Part shown: positions 1 to 8,784 of the stretch, one piece after another
Layout: each line of letters begins with the position of its first letter
How positions within the stretch are numbered: position 1 is the stretch's first letter
Origin: Defluviicoccus sp.
GTDB taxonomy: Bacteria > Pseudomonadota > Alphaproteobacteria > Rhodospirillales > Defluviicoccaceae
Length of the DNA stretch: 64,000 nt
Assembly (NCBI GenBank): GCA_029624735.1
Contig: JARSSM010000027.1
Span: 1-64,000, forward strand
Direction: 5' to 3'
Program-made: the position numbers and the translations under genes
The notes under the pieces: generated by a model
What the model saw: the letters and a program-made list of their open reading frames with translations, nothing else
Database searches by the model: none
What the model was told of the DNA's origin: nothing

Positions 1-638
1 TCGACCTCATCCAGGAAGGCAACATCGGCCTGATGAAGGCGGTCGACAAGTTCGAGTACCGCCGTGGCTACAAGTTTTCAACGTATGCGACGTGGTGGAT
101 CCGCCAAGCCATTACGCGCTCGATCGCCGACCAGGCGCGCACCATCCGTATTCCCGTGCACATGATCGAGACGATCAACAAGCTTGTCCGTACGTCACGG
201 CAGATGCTGCACGAGATCGGCCGCGAGCCGACGCCCGAGGAGCTGGCGGAAAAGCTGTCGATGCCGCTTGAGAAAGTGCGCAAGGTCCTGAAGATCGCCA
301 AGGAGCCGATCAGTCTGGAAACGCCGATCGGCGACGAGGAAGACAGCCACTTAGGTGATTTCATCGAGGACAAGAATGCTGTTCAGCCGCTTGATGCAGC
401 CATTCAAGCGAACCTGCGCGAAACAACCACCCGCGTGCTGGCAAGCCTCACACCGCGCGAGGAGCGGGTCTTGCGGATGCGCTTTGGCATCGGCATGAAT
501 ACGGACCACACGCTCGAAGAAGTGGGCCAACAGTTCTCGGTCACACGCGAGCGGATCCGCCAGATCGAGGCCAAGGCCTTGCGCAAACTCAAGCATCCGA
601 GCCGCTCGCGCAAGCTGCGCAGCTTCCTCGACCACTGA
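1..638 (+). CDS. rpoD: RNA polymerase primary sigma factor RpoD (5' end outside window)
   Basis: C-terminal part of the housekeeping sigma-70 factor, which directs RNA polymerase to -10/-35 promoters. The reading frame is open from base 3 ([20 protein letters not shown]), so the true start lies upstream. Region 2 is present ([20 protein letters not shown], which melts the -10 element), then region 3 ([14 protein letters not shown]) and region 4 with the helix-turn-helix that reads the -35 box ([17 protein letters not shown]). The end, KLRSFLDH, is typical of RpoD rather than RpoH or RpoS-like factors. The next gene starts 7 bases after the stop. Confidence 0.97.
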   Translation, partial: DLIQEGNIGLMKAVDKFEYRRGYKFSTYATWWIRQAITRSIADQARTIRIPVHMIETINKLVRTSRQMLHEIGREPTPEELAEKLSMPLEKVRKVLKIAKEPISLETPIGDEEDSHLGDFIEDKNAVQPLDAAIQANLRETTTRVLASLTPREERVLRMRFGIGMNTDHTLEEVGQQFSVTRERIRQIEAKALRKLKHPSRSRKLRSFLDH

Positions 639-645
639 CACCTTC

Positions 646-2034
646 GTGCCGGAAGGCTCCCGCGCAGCACCACCGCGACGGCTAGACCGTGTGCTGAAGA
701 GCGCACTCGGCGATCTGATCCTGCGGCCATGGTTCGACCGCGCCGCCCTCAAGATTCTCACCACCTGGTATTTCCCGTTGTCGCGGGCCTGGGCAGAGGC
801 AGTCGCGGCCGAAGGCTCAGCGGAACGGTTTTTCGCCGCCTTGCCGGCCCGGCGACGCAGCGATCGCCTGGTGCCGCGCATCCTGACGCTGGTGCAGCGG
901 CGGCACGAAGCCCTCAAGGCCGCGGAGGAGGCGTGGTTGCGCGCCTTTTTCGGCCCCGGGCCGGCGCACATCGATGTCGAGGCCGAGCGGCTCAGCCGTG
1001 CGGCGCAATTGATGGGCCTGCGGTCGCTGTTCGCGCCCTTGCACCTGGAGCATCCGTTTCCGGCGGTCGCCTGGCGGATCGAGGACAAGGCAACGGTCGA
1101 ACGCCGGCACAGCGAGCGGCTGCGTGACCCCGCTCGGGCATTCGTCCACCGCATCGGCCCCGAGGCGATCGAACCCTCGCGCGGTTTTATCAACGGTGAT
1201 GGGGTCGACGGTTGGTTACGCTTCCCGAGCCCGGTGCCGGCGGTCGGACCACAGGCCTGGGCGCGAGTCGGCACGCCATTGCCGGAGGCGCGGCGCCGGC
1301 TCGACCCCCAGCCGACGCTGGTCTTTGCGCACGGGATCGGCATGGAACCGGAATACTGGGGCTATCAGCGCGAGCCGATCACGGGGCTTCTGCAGTCCGG
1401 CATCCGTGTCATCCTGCCGGAGCTTCCCTGGCACGGCCGCAGGCGGATGGCGCACAGTTATGGCGGCGAGCCGATCCTGGCGCTGGGCGTCGGTGGCCTG
1501 CTCGACTTCTTCCACGCCGCCGTTCTTGAAATCGGTCTGCTCGTGGCCTGGGCACGGGCGACGCGCGGCGGCCCCGTCGCGGTCGGCGGGGTAAGCCTAG
1601 GCGCCCTCACGGCGCAGCTGGTCGCGACCGTTGCCCGGCACTGGCCCGCCGAGATGCGGCCCGATGCGCTGTTTCTCGTCGCCCCGTCGCAGGCGCTGGA
1701 GGCTGTCGCTTTCGAAGGCAGCTTGTCGTGCGGCTTGGGCGTGCCTGGAGCACTGCAGGCGGCCGGCTGGACGCTCGAAGAGACGACCCGCTGGCGGCCA
1801 CTCCTGAACCCAGTGGGTGATCCGGTGATGTCGCCGGAGCAAGTTGTGGTCCTCCTGGGCGTTGCCGACGACGTGACACTCGCTGAAGGCGGTGAGGCCC
1901 TGGTGACCGACTGGCGCGTTCCCCCGGCAAACGTCTTTCGTTGCGATGCTGGCCACTTCAGCACGTCGCTGGCGCTGAGCCGTGACGGCGCGCCGCTGGA
2001 ACGTCTGCTCTCGCTCCTCAGCGCGCTCGGCTAA
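646..2034 (+). CDS. Alpha/beta-hydrolase family protein
   Basis: A 462-residue protein with an alpha/beta-hydrolase core in its second half. Visible elements are an oxyanion-loop-like FAHGIGMEPEYWG, the nucleophile elbow GGVSLG with Ser317, an acidic position in GVADDVT and a C-terminal DAGHFS supplying the likely catalytic His. The first 200 residues are helical, rich in Arg and Trp, and match nothing I recognise. No signal peptide is seen. The start is GTG, 7 bases after the rpoD stop, so it may be cotranscribed with rpoD. The layout is reminiscent of the ABHD18-like group, but substrate and function are unknown. Confidence 0.75.
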   Translation: MPEGSRAAPPRRLDRVLKSALGDLILRPWFDRAALKILTTWYFPLSRAWAEAVAAEGSAERFFAALPARRRSDRLVPRILTLVQRRHEALKAAEEAWLRAFFGPGPAHIDVEAERLSRAAQLMGLRSLFAPLHLEHPFPAVAWRIEDKATVERRHSERLRDPARAFVHRIGPEAIEPSRGFINGDGVDGWLRFPSPVPAVGPQAWARVGTPLPEARRRLDPQPTLVFAHGIGMEPEYWGYQREPITGLLQSGIRVILPELPWHGRRRMAHSYGGEPILALGVGGLLDFFHAAVLEIGLLVAWARATRGGPVAVGGVSLGALTAQLVATVARHWPAEMRPDALFLVAPSQALEAVAFEGSLSCGLGVPGALQAAGWTLEETTRWRPLLNPVGDPVMSPEQVVVLLGVADDVTLAEGGEALVTDWRVPPANVFRCDAGHFSTSLALSRDGAPLERLLSLLSALG

Positions 2035-2109
2035 AGGCACGCGGCTCGCCCCTTGCGCAGGTGGGGGGAACTATGATCCGCTGTCATCGTCCCAGCGATC
2101 AGGGGCAAT

Positions 2110-2124
2110 CCCGGACGGTCCGGG
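2110..2124. repeat. GC-rich palindrome upstream of the tRNA
   Basis: CCCGGAC and GTCCGGG are perfect inverted repeats around one G, ending 9 bases before the mature tRNA 5' end. TATGAT at 2072-2077 could be the -10 box of the tRNA promoter, though no well-spaced -35 box is visible. The palindrome would then lie in the tRNA leader. It could also terminate upstream transcription, but it has no T-tract. Confidence 0.4.
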
Positions 2125-2133
2125 GCAGCGCTG

Positions 2134-2210
2134 GGGCCCGTAGCTCAACTGGTCAGAGCTGGCGGCTCATAACCGTCTGGTTGCAGGTTCGAGTCCTGCC
2201 GGGCCCACCA
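2134..2210 (+). tRNA. tRNA with CAU anticodon (elongator Met, or Ile2 after lysidine modification)
   Basis: A complete 77-base cloverleaf with encoded CCA. The acceptor stem pairs GGGCCCG with CGGGCCC. The D-arm is GCTC/GAGC, the anticodon stem GGCGG/CCGTC with one G-T pair, and the T-arm GCAGG TTCGAGT CCTGC. The anticodon CAT is at 2168-2170 in the loop CTCATAA. It lacks the mismatched first pair expected for initiator tRNA, so it is elongator Met or tRNA-Ile2 (read as AUA after TilS modification). I cannot separate these by eye. GCGCC/GGCGC at 2211-2225 directly follows and could form a small hairpin. Confidence 0.93.
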
Positions 2211-2232
2211 GCGCCGACGCGGCGCGACAGCC

Positions 2233-3414
2233 TCAAAACAGATCCGCCGTCAGAGTCGAGAAGCCACCGCGATTTTCGCCAAGCGAGTCTTCAGGATCGG
2301 GTGCGGTGGCAGCAGGCGGCGCGCCCAGAAGCTTGCGCAGCACTGTGTAGAGTGAGATCACGACGCGATAGCTAGGCTTGTGCCCCATCAGCTGGCGTTC
2401 GAACATGCGCCAGGCGATGGTCGCTTGTTCAAACCGGCCCAGGGTCTCGCCGAGGTCCCAGTAGACGTGGCGGCAGCTATTGAGAAAATCAGAGAACCGC
2501 TTGATATCGCTCTTGAAAACCAGAGCATGATAAGTCTCGCGATATGTTTTCGACAGGTCGACGACACGCGCCCACTCTTCTTTCATTCTTCCGCGCACGA
2601 ACCGCGAAAGCGTCGCTAGATACTCGCTCTCGTTTGGTCGGAGCGAATCTTTCGTCTTGGCATTCTTGGTTATCCACTCCGACAAAGCGCGCAGCTGCGG
2701 CTGCAGAGCGGCGTACTCATACTCAAAATAGGTAATGCCAATCCACGACGAGAGGACCTCAAGAGCCGTACTTGGATCGAGGCGCAGTGCTTCGATCAAC
2801 GGCATCACGCTGTCTGCATCCTCAAGGTAGAGCAGTTTTGAGGTCATCTCCTCGACTGCGCGTTCGATATCGCACGATGACTGTTCGTAAGCGGCGACAA
2901 TAAGCGGGCGGATGCGTGCCTTCATGTGGGTGTTGAGCTTGACCCGCAGCTCCGGTGTCAGATCGAAGTAGATACTTGATGGCCGGATGTTCGAGCGCGT
3001 AAAGGCAAGCTCGATGATGATCGGACTGAATGTCGGTACCGAGTCAAACACGTTAAGCGCATCCAGATCAGACGAAAAAGATGCAATGTCAACAGTCTCT
3101 GATCGTACCTTGTATTGAAAGAATCGCTGAAAGTTTTCTTCTGAAAATATGAACGACTCTCCGCCATCGCCTGGCTTTAAATAATCGTAGGGAGAGTAAA
3201 TAATTGTCGAAATAGGTCTGCTCTCACTTATCTTGTATGACTTATCAATTACAACGCTCTTGAATAGTATGGAATGATTCAAGAAATGTGTTCTAAAGAG
3301 AAGTGCAGACGAATCACCGGTTTCAGCGGCAACCCTCCGCGAGAAATGGCCGACGTCATATTTGCGCGCCGGGCCAGACCGCAGAAAAATCTGCAATATC
3401 TCTCGATCCATCAT
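2233..3414 (-). CDS. Hypothetical protein, unrecognised family
   Basis: A 393-residue protein I do not recognise. It is mainly helical, with no signal peptide or clear membrane segment. Candidate landmarks are an early beta-rich segment (SRPISTIIYSPYDYLKPGD), a middle segment with an acidic helix (DIERAVEEMTSKLLYLED) and a tyrosine/arginine-rich C-terminal helical part. Its 5' half is distinctly richer in A and T, and in Ser, Lys, Ile and Phe codons, than its neighbours, which suggests recent acquisition or relaxed constraint. It ends near the tRNA and starts 9 bases after the PilZ gene's stop, so the two may be cotranscribed. That is the only hint of a link to cyclic-di-GMP signalling. Confidence 0.7.
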   Translation of the reverse strand: MMDREILQIFLRSGPARKYDVGHFSRRVAAETGDSSALLFRTHFLNHSILFKSVVIDKSYKISESRPISTIIYSPYDYLKPGDGGESFIFSEENFQRFFQYKVRSETVDIASFSSDLDALNVFDSVPTFSPIIIELAFTRSNIRPSSIYFDLTPELRVKLNTHMKARIRPLIVAAYEQSSCDIERAVEEMTSKLLYLEDADSVMPLIEALRLDPSTALEVLSSWIGITYFEYEYAALQPQLRALSEWITKNAKTKDSLRPNESEYLATLSRFVRGRMKEEWARVVDLSKTYRETYHALVFKSDIKRFSDFLNSCRHVYWDLGETLGRFEQATIAWRMFERQLMGHKPSYRVVISLYTVLRKLLGAPPAATAPDPEDSLGENRGGFSTLTADLF

Positions 3415-3423
3415 GGCGGCGGC

Positions 3424-3762
3424 TCAGAAATCTGTGAGCGCGGTCAGTTCGGCGGTGTCAAGCGCCTTGATCTGCTGCTCCCAGTCCGCGGCTGGCGGAT
3501 CATAGCCCATGACGACACAGAGCTGAGTGAAGCGTATGATTCGACCCTCGACGGGATAGCGGACCACCCCACCAGCCCGCGGGAACTCTAGAACAAGGTC
3601 GTGCCTGTCGCAACCGAGCATGAGGCCCTGCGACCGCACGAACCGCACCGCCGATCGCGAGACGTCGATTACCGCGCACGCCTCTCCGTCACAGTGCACG
3701 ACCATACCCGGAGCGAGATAGCGTTCCTCCTTCCTGCGTTCGGGCAACGGTGGCGGGCGCAT
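3424..3762 (-). CDS. PilZ-domain protein (degenerate c-di-GMP site)
   Basis: A small single-domain PilZ-like protein. From the ATG at 3762 it is 112 residues, with a GAGAG-type ribosome site just upstream. An upstream start at 3864 would add a 34-residue tail of unusual composition and is less likely. The RxxxR arm is present (ERRKEER, residues 8-14). The second motif, normally D/NxSxxG, reads DVSRSA at 33-38, so the Gly is replaced by Ala and ligand binding may be weak. PilZ domains bind cyclic-di-GMP and control motility, exopolysaccharide or secretion. The partner here may be the adjacent unknown protein. Confidence 0.75.
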   Translation of the reverse strand: MRPPPLPERRKEERYLAPGMVVHCDGEACAVIDVSRSAVRFVRSQGLMLGCDRHDLVLEFPRAGGVVRYPVEGRIIRFTQLCVVMGYDPPAADWEQQIKALDTAELTALTDF

Positions 3763-3886
3763 TGATTTCTCTCGCGAAGCAGTTCCACTACAACTGCTAG
3801 TGTGCGGCGAGAGCCGATAAAAAACCCTTAAGGTTCGTCGAGGCCTGGTATCGAGATCACCCACCGGCGGCGCGCGGAGGGCAGGG

Positions 3887-4117
3887 CTACCGGCAGTCGT
3901 AGGCGATTACGGGTACGAACGTCGCTTCTGGGCCACCAAACTGGCCCTGCCGGACCGCCCGCCTGCCGTAGCGGGCGCAGTGCGCCTCGGCAACCGCGTC
4001 CGGGCTGTCAAGGCTCAGCATTGGCGGTTCGAGCCAGATCCCCTTGGCACTGGAATCGACCACGTCCACGCAACCACCGAGCATGGCGCACAGGACGAGC
4101 GCCGCGAACATTCTCAT
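3887..4117 (-). CDS. Small predicted lipoprotein
   Basis: A 76-residue protein with an N-terminal signal helix (MRMFAALVLCAML) and a lipobox ending at Cys16 (LGGC), so it is probably lipid-anchored after processing by Lgt and LspA. The mature part of about 60 residues contains two further cysteines (AHCARYG and the near-terminal YDCR) that could form a disulphide. Family not recognised. It lies 124 bases upstream of the PilZ start and is divergent from the CBS-domain gene, with a 280-base spacer (4118-4397) in which I see no gene. Confidence 0.65.
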   Translation of the reverse strand: MRMFAALVLCAMLGGCVDVVDSSAKGIWLEPPMLSLDSPDAVAEAHCARYGRRAVRQGQFGGPEATFVPVIAYDCR

Positions 4118-4397
4118 CGGCCTTGGCTTTCTCGAAGGGATACTCCGGCCGGGACACTAGCCCGCTTGTACGCTCCCGCTCAATACCGGCCATGCCGCAG
4201 TCCCGTCCTTCGTCGCGGCCGTACTCACCAGAGACGCAACAGGCACGCCATCATTCGCGTCGATGCCACGGCTGAGGGCTTGCGCCCCCCCCACGACGGC
4301 GTAAGGTAACACCGGAGCGGCGGTTTGCCCGGCAGGCACGGCTTTTTGGCCAGCCACCCCGCCAAGCGATCGCACTCATGACGGGGGCAGGGAGGCG

Positions 4398-6020
4398 ATG
4401 AACAAACCCGGTCCTGCGGCGGAGCACAAGGCGGACGAGAGTCCTGGGGTAGCGGTCGGCACGACATCCCGAACGGGCACTGAGCAGCCGGCCGAGAACG
4501 GACGCGGCGAGCAGCCGGCCAGGATCGCGCGGCACACGACCAAGCCGGCCGCGGCGCGCTCGCAGACGGCCGTCTTCAGCATGCTCGTGCGCGACTTCAT
4601 GCATAGCCGCAACAAGGTGCTGGCCATCCCCCCAGGGACGCCGTGCGCCGCGATGATCGACCTGCTCGCGGCCGAGCGCGCCGGCTGCGCTGTGGTCGTC
4701 GATCCGATGGAGCGTCCGATCGGCATCATCACTGAGCGCGATATCGCGCTTCGCGTCGCCTACCGCGTGCCGCCCGAAACCCCGGTCGAGGCGGTGATGA
4801 CCATGCCGGTGATGACCATCCGCCGACGCGAGTACTTGTACCAAGCCATTGCCTGGATGCGCCGCCACGGCCTCCGCCATATGCCGGTGGTCGACTGGAA
4901 CGGGCGGCTGGCCGGCCTCATCTACCTTAACGATGCGCTGGCGGCAGCGTCCGAACGGCTGATGGGTCAGCTCGACCGCTTAAGCCGCGAGGGCACGATC
5001 GAGGGCATGAAGGAGGTCAAAGCGGCCCAGATCGATCTCGCCGAACAGTTGTTCGCGGACAACCTGCCGGCGGTGGAAATCCAGCAGGTGATCACCCGCA
5101 TCAACAACGATATGTACCGCCGCATCGGCGAGGCGAGCCTGAAACAAATGGAGGCGGAGGGCTGGGGCGAGCCGCCGGTGCGCGCGGTCGTCATCGTCAT
5201 GGGATCCGGCGGGCGCGGCGAGAACTACCTGTTCCCGGATCAGGACAATGCCTTCATCATCGAGGACTACCCCGATGCCGAGCATGGCCGGGTCGATGCG
5301 TACTTTCTTGAGCTGGCTGAGCGAATGTGCCGCGACCTGAACGAGGTCGGCATTCCCTACTGCAACGGCTATTGCATGGCGGTCAACCCGCTGTGGCGCA
5401 AGACCCGCAGCCAGTGGATGGAGCAGATCCGCCTGTGGGGCCGTAAGAGCAATCCGGTTGCCATCCGGCTGTCGGACATCTTCTTCGATTTTCAAGCTGT
5501 CTGGGGCGACCAGGATCTGGTGCACGATGTGCGCCGCGTCGCAACCGAGCTGGGCCGCAACAACCCATTCTTTCTCAAGCAGATGTTCCACGACAAAGTC
5601 GACCACAACACCGCCCTTGGCCTGTTCGGCGGCTTCATTACCGAGAAGGAGTCAAAGGAATACCGGGGCCACGTCAATCTCAAGTATGCCGGCATTATCC
5701 CGCTGGTGGGCGCGATCCGCCTGATGGCGCTGCGCACCGGCGTTAAGGAGACGGCAACGCTTGCCCGCATCGGCGCCCTGGCGCTGAGCGGCACACTCAG
5801 CCGGACGGAGCGGGAAGATCTCACCCAGGCCTTTTCGACCATCACCGATACGTTGATGCGCCGCCAACTGGCGGACTATCGCCTTGGCCGCCGGGTCGGC
5901 TATTTCGTCAATCCCGACGCGCTGTCCAAACATCAGCGTGCCGACCTCATTGAGGCTTTGAAGGCGGTCAACCATATCCGCAGGCGCGTCCACATGGAAT
6001 TCACGGCGCAGCTCTTTTAG
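4398..6020 (+). CDS. CBS-domain / DUF294 nucleotidyltransferase-like signalling protein
   Basis: A 540-residue cytoplasmic protein. Residues 1-57 are a low-complexity Pro/Ala/Glu tail. Two CBS motifs follow (about 60-180), a family that senses adenine nucleotides. A DUF294 nucleotidyltransferase-like domain has MGSGGRGENYLFPDQD at 268-283, keeping the GSxxRxE motif and the D-x-D pair (D281, D283). The DUF294 C-terminal helical domain is at about 370-530. The family resembles the GlnD uridylyltransferase fold, but its target is unknown. The start is supported by GGGAGGCG just before the ATG. It is convergent with the SLC5-kinase gene, 9 bases apart. The same protein type is found near CrbS/ActP-type acetate systems in gammaproteobacteria, which suggests a shared pathway. 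Confidence 0.88.
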   Translation: MNKPGPAAEHKADESPGVAVGTTSRTGTEQPAENGRGEQPARIARHTTKPAAARSQTAVFSMLVRDFMHSRNKVLAIPPGTPCAAMIDLLAAERAGCAVVVDPMERPIGIITERDIALRVAYRVPPETPVEAVMTMPVMTIRRREYLYQAIAWMRRHGLRHMPVVDWNGRLAGLIYLNDALAAASERLMGQLDRLSREGTIEGMKEVKAAQIDLAEQLFADNLPAVEIQQVITRINNDMYRRIGEASLKQMEAEGWGEPPVRAVVIVMGSGGRGENYLFPDQDNAFIIEDYPDAEHGRVDAYFLELAERMCRDLNEVGIPYCNGYCMAVNPLWRKTRSQWMEQIRLWGRKSNPVAIRLSDIFFDFQAVWGDQDLVHDVRRVATELGRNNPFFLKQMFHDKVDHNTALGLFGGFITEKESKEYRGHVNLKYAGIIPLVGAIRLMALRTGVKETATLARIGALALSGTLSRTEREDLTQAFSTITDTLMRRQLADYRLGRRVGYFVNPDALSKHQRADLIEALKAVNHIRRRVHMEFTAQLF

Positions 6021-6029
6021 GCGCTCCTT

Positions 6030-8768
6030 TCAGGCGTGCGCGTCGGCATGGATGGCTGGCAGGCTGAAATAGAATGTCGCGCCATAGCCGGGCGTGCTTT
6101 CGACCCACAGCCGCCCGCCCAGGTGCTCGACAATCCCACGGCAGATCGCGAGGCCCAAGCCAGAGCCGAGCGGATTGCCGGTCTTGCCCGAGCGGACCTG
6201 ATGGAAGCGCTCAAAGATCTTGTCCTGCTCGTGATAGGGGATGCCGGGTCCGTTGTCGGCAACACTGACCAGAAGCGTGTTGCGGCCGCAGGTCACCTCG
6301 ACCGCCACCTCGCCCGTTCCCGACGGAACGAACTTCTGTGCGTTCGATAGAAGATTGATGACGAGCTGGATCAGCTGGTCGCGATCGGCACGAACCATCG
6401 GCACCAATTCCGGCTTGAAGACCTTGAGGCCGACCTGCTTTTCCTCGAACAGGTGGCGCATGGATGCCACCGCATGTTCGACGACCTCGACCAGATCGAC
6501 CTCCGACATCACCCATTTCATGCGCCCGCTTTCGATCCGCGACAGATCCAAGACCTGGTTGATCAGGCGGGTGAGGCGTTCGCTCTCGCGAATGATGATG
6601 GTGAGGAACTGCTGCCGCTCACCAAGCTCAAGGTCGGGCGAGTCATGCAGGATCTCGGAGAAGGACCGGATCGAGGTCAAGGGCGTGCGCAGCTCGTGGG
6701 TCACCGTTGACAGGAAATCGTCCTTCATCCGGTCGAGCTCGGTCAGGCGCGCGTTCGCGGCTTTAAGATCGCCCGATGCCTTCTCCAGTTCGCGCGACTT
6801 CTGTTCGAGCTGGCGGCTGTATTCGAGCACCTGCGAGGTCTCGTCGAGAATCTGCATGATCTCTTCGAAACCAACGCCCTCGCCCTTGACGGTTGACGCA
6901 ATCATCACGCGGGCGGAAGCGGCGCCGATCGCGCCCGACAGGCGGCGTTCGACGAACTGCACCAACTCGCCGTCGGCCTGCCCGCCGGGCTCGATGCTGC
7001 GGCCTCGTCTGCGCGCGTACTCGGAAAAGGCATCGCGGGCGCGATCACGACCCAGGAAACGCTCGGCCATCGCGCGCAGATCGCCAATGCTGACCCGTCC
7101 ATGCAACATCCCGGTGCTGGTGCCGCTGCCCGCATGGCGAAAGATGTCAACGAATAAGGCCGCCTGGATGCGCTCGATCGTGCTCTGGCGGTCGAGAAGG
7201 GAAACGCCAACGAAGATGGCGACGTTGAAGAATAGGCTCCAGATCAGCGAGTGGGCGATCGATGAGTACCCCGTCAAACCCAACAGGGCATAAGGCTTCA
7301 AGAGTTCGATACCCCATGGACCGCTCTCGATGAACGACATCGGCAACCAGTCCGAGCGGGCGAACGAGGGCAGCAGCAGCGTGTAGATCCAGATCAGGAA
7401 TCCGGCCGATATGCCGGCCAGCGCGCCGCGGCGGGAGCCGCCCTTCCAGTAGATTCCGCCTATGATTGCAGGCCCGAATTGCGCCGCGGCCGCGAAAGAC
7501 ATCAGACCAATCGCGACCAGTGCATACGATTCTCCAATGAACCTGAAGAACAAGTATCCCATTGCGAGAATGATTATAATGGCGGTGCGACGGATGGTCA
7601 GCAGCAGCCCTGAAAGATCCTTGTGTTCAGCCAGATGCAGCCAGGCAAAGCGCAACAGCATTGGCATAACCAAGTCGTTGCACAGCATTGTCGACAGCGC
7701 CACCGTCTCGACGATGACCATACCCGTCGCCGCCGAAAGCCCGCCGACGAAGGCCAGCAGCGCCAGTCCGGGCGAGGCTTCAGCCATCGGCAGTGCCAGC
7801 ACGAACATATCGTGATCGACGGTGCCAAGCGGAAAACGGAGCAGGCCGGCGAACGCGATCGGCAGTACGAAGACGTTGATCACCAGCAGGTAGAGGGGAA
7901 ACAGCCAGATCGCTTTGTTGAGATGGGATTCCTCGACGTTCTCGACGATCGTCACCTGGAACTGGCGCGGCAGGCAAACCATGGCGATCATGGCAAGCCC
8001 GGTGAGCGGCAGCCAGTCATTGCCCGCGGGCGCCAACGTCAGCAAAGGCGCGATTCGCGGATCGGCCGCCGCTTGCGTAAACAGATCGCCGAAGCCATCA
8101 AAAATCCCGTACGTCACGAACAGGCCGACCGCGGTGAACGCGACCAGCTTGACCACCGATTCAAACGCGATTGCCAGCACCATGCCTTGATGGTGTTCGG
8201 TCGCGTCGATGTGGCGGGTGCCGAACAGAATTGAAAAGGCCGCCATCAACGCCGCCACCCACAAGGCGGTATCGCGCAGCGGCGAGAGCGAGGTGACCGC
8301 GGCCGCCCCACTCAGGTCGGGATAGTGCAGCACAACCGTGAAGCTGCTCGCCACGGCCTTCAACTGAAGCGCGATGTACGGCATGATGCCGACGACGGCG
8401 ATGATCGTCACCAGGCCACCCAAGAGATGGCTCTTGCCGTAGCGCGAAGCGATGAAATCAGCGATCGAGGTCGTGCGGTGGACTTTGCTGATGCGCAGGA
8501 TCTTGCGGATCACCACCCAGCCGAGCGCGAACATAAGGGTCGGGCCAAGATAGATCGGCAGGAAGCCGGCGCCTGACGACACGGCGCGGCCAACGGAGCC
8601 GTAAAACGTCCAGGCCGTGCAGTAGACGGCGATCGAGAGTGCGTACACCGTGGGGTTGTTGACGACCGGATGACCCTGTCGGCCGCGGCGGTCGGCGAAA
8701 TAGGCGATCGCAAACAGGAGCGACAGGTAGCCAAACGACGTGACGACGATGAGCCAGCCCGGCAACAT
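6030..8768 (-). CDS. SLC5 sodium:solute symporter fused to sensor histidine kinase (CbrA/CrbS/MxtR type)
   Basis: A 912-residue protein. The first 500-550 residues form the multi-helix SLC5 transporter fold (for example YCTAWTFYGSVGRAV near the start and LPRQFQVTIVEN mid-way). A cytoplasmic coiled-coil linker follows (SRELEKASGDLKAANARLTE). The kinase has the phosphoacceptor HELRTP at His691, an N-box with NLLSNAQKF, and G-boxes DNGPGIP and GSGLGLAI. No clear PAS domain is seen between transporter and kinase, unlike CbrA. Relatives control use of amino acids (CbrA) or acetate (CrbS, MxtR). The likely phosphate receiver is the receiver-only regulator at 11264-11659 in the same cluster. Confidence 0.93.
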   Translation of the reverse strand: MLPGWLIVVTSFGYLSLLFAIAYFADRRGRQGHPVVNNPTVYALSIAVYCTAWTFYGSVGRAVSSGAGFLPIYLGPTLMFALGWVVIRKILRISKVHRTTSIADFIASRYGKSHLLGGLVTIIAVVGIMPYIALQLKAVASSFTVVLHYPDLSGAAAVTSLSPLRDTALWVAALMAAFSILFGTRHIDATEHHQGMVLAIAFESVVKLVAFTAVGLFVTYGIFDGFGDLFTQAAADPRIAPLLTLAPAGNDWLPLTGLAMIAMVCLPRQFQVTIVENVEESHLNKAIWLFPLYLLVINVFVLPIAFAGLLRFPLGTVDHDMFVLALPMAEASPGLALLAFVGGLSAATGMVIVETVALSTMLCNDLVMPMLLRFAWLHLAEHKDLSGLLLTIRRTAIIIILAMGYLFFRFIGESYALVAIGLMSFAAAAQFGPAIIGGIYWKGGSRRGALAGISAGFLIWIYTLLLPSFARSDWLPMSFIESGPWGIELLKPYALLGLTGYSSIAHSLIWSLFFNVAIFVGVSLLDRQSTIERIQAALFVDIFRHAGSGTSTGMLHGRVSIGDLRAMAERFLGRDRARDAFSEYARRRGRSIEPGGQADGELVQFVERRLSGAIGAASARVMIASTVKGEGVGFEEIMQILDETSQVLEYSRQLEQKSRELEKASGDLKAANARLTELDRMKDDFLSTVTHELRTPLTSIRSFSEILHDSPDLELGERQQFLTIIIRESERLTRLINQVLDLSRIESGRMKWVMSEVDLVEVVEHAVASMRHLFEEKQVGLKVFKPELVPMVRADRDQLIQLVINLLSNAQKFVPSGTGEVAVEVTCGRNTLLVSVADNGPGIPYHEQDKIFERFHQVRSGKTGNPLGSGLGLAICRGIVEHLGGRLWVESTPGYGATFYFSLPAIHADAHA

Positions 8769-8784
8769 GGTCGTTGCGCTCCTT

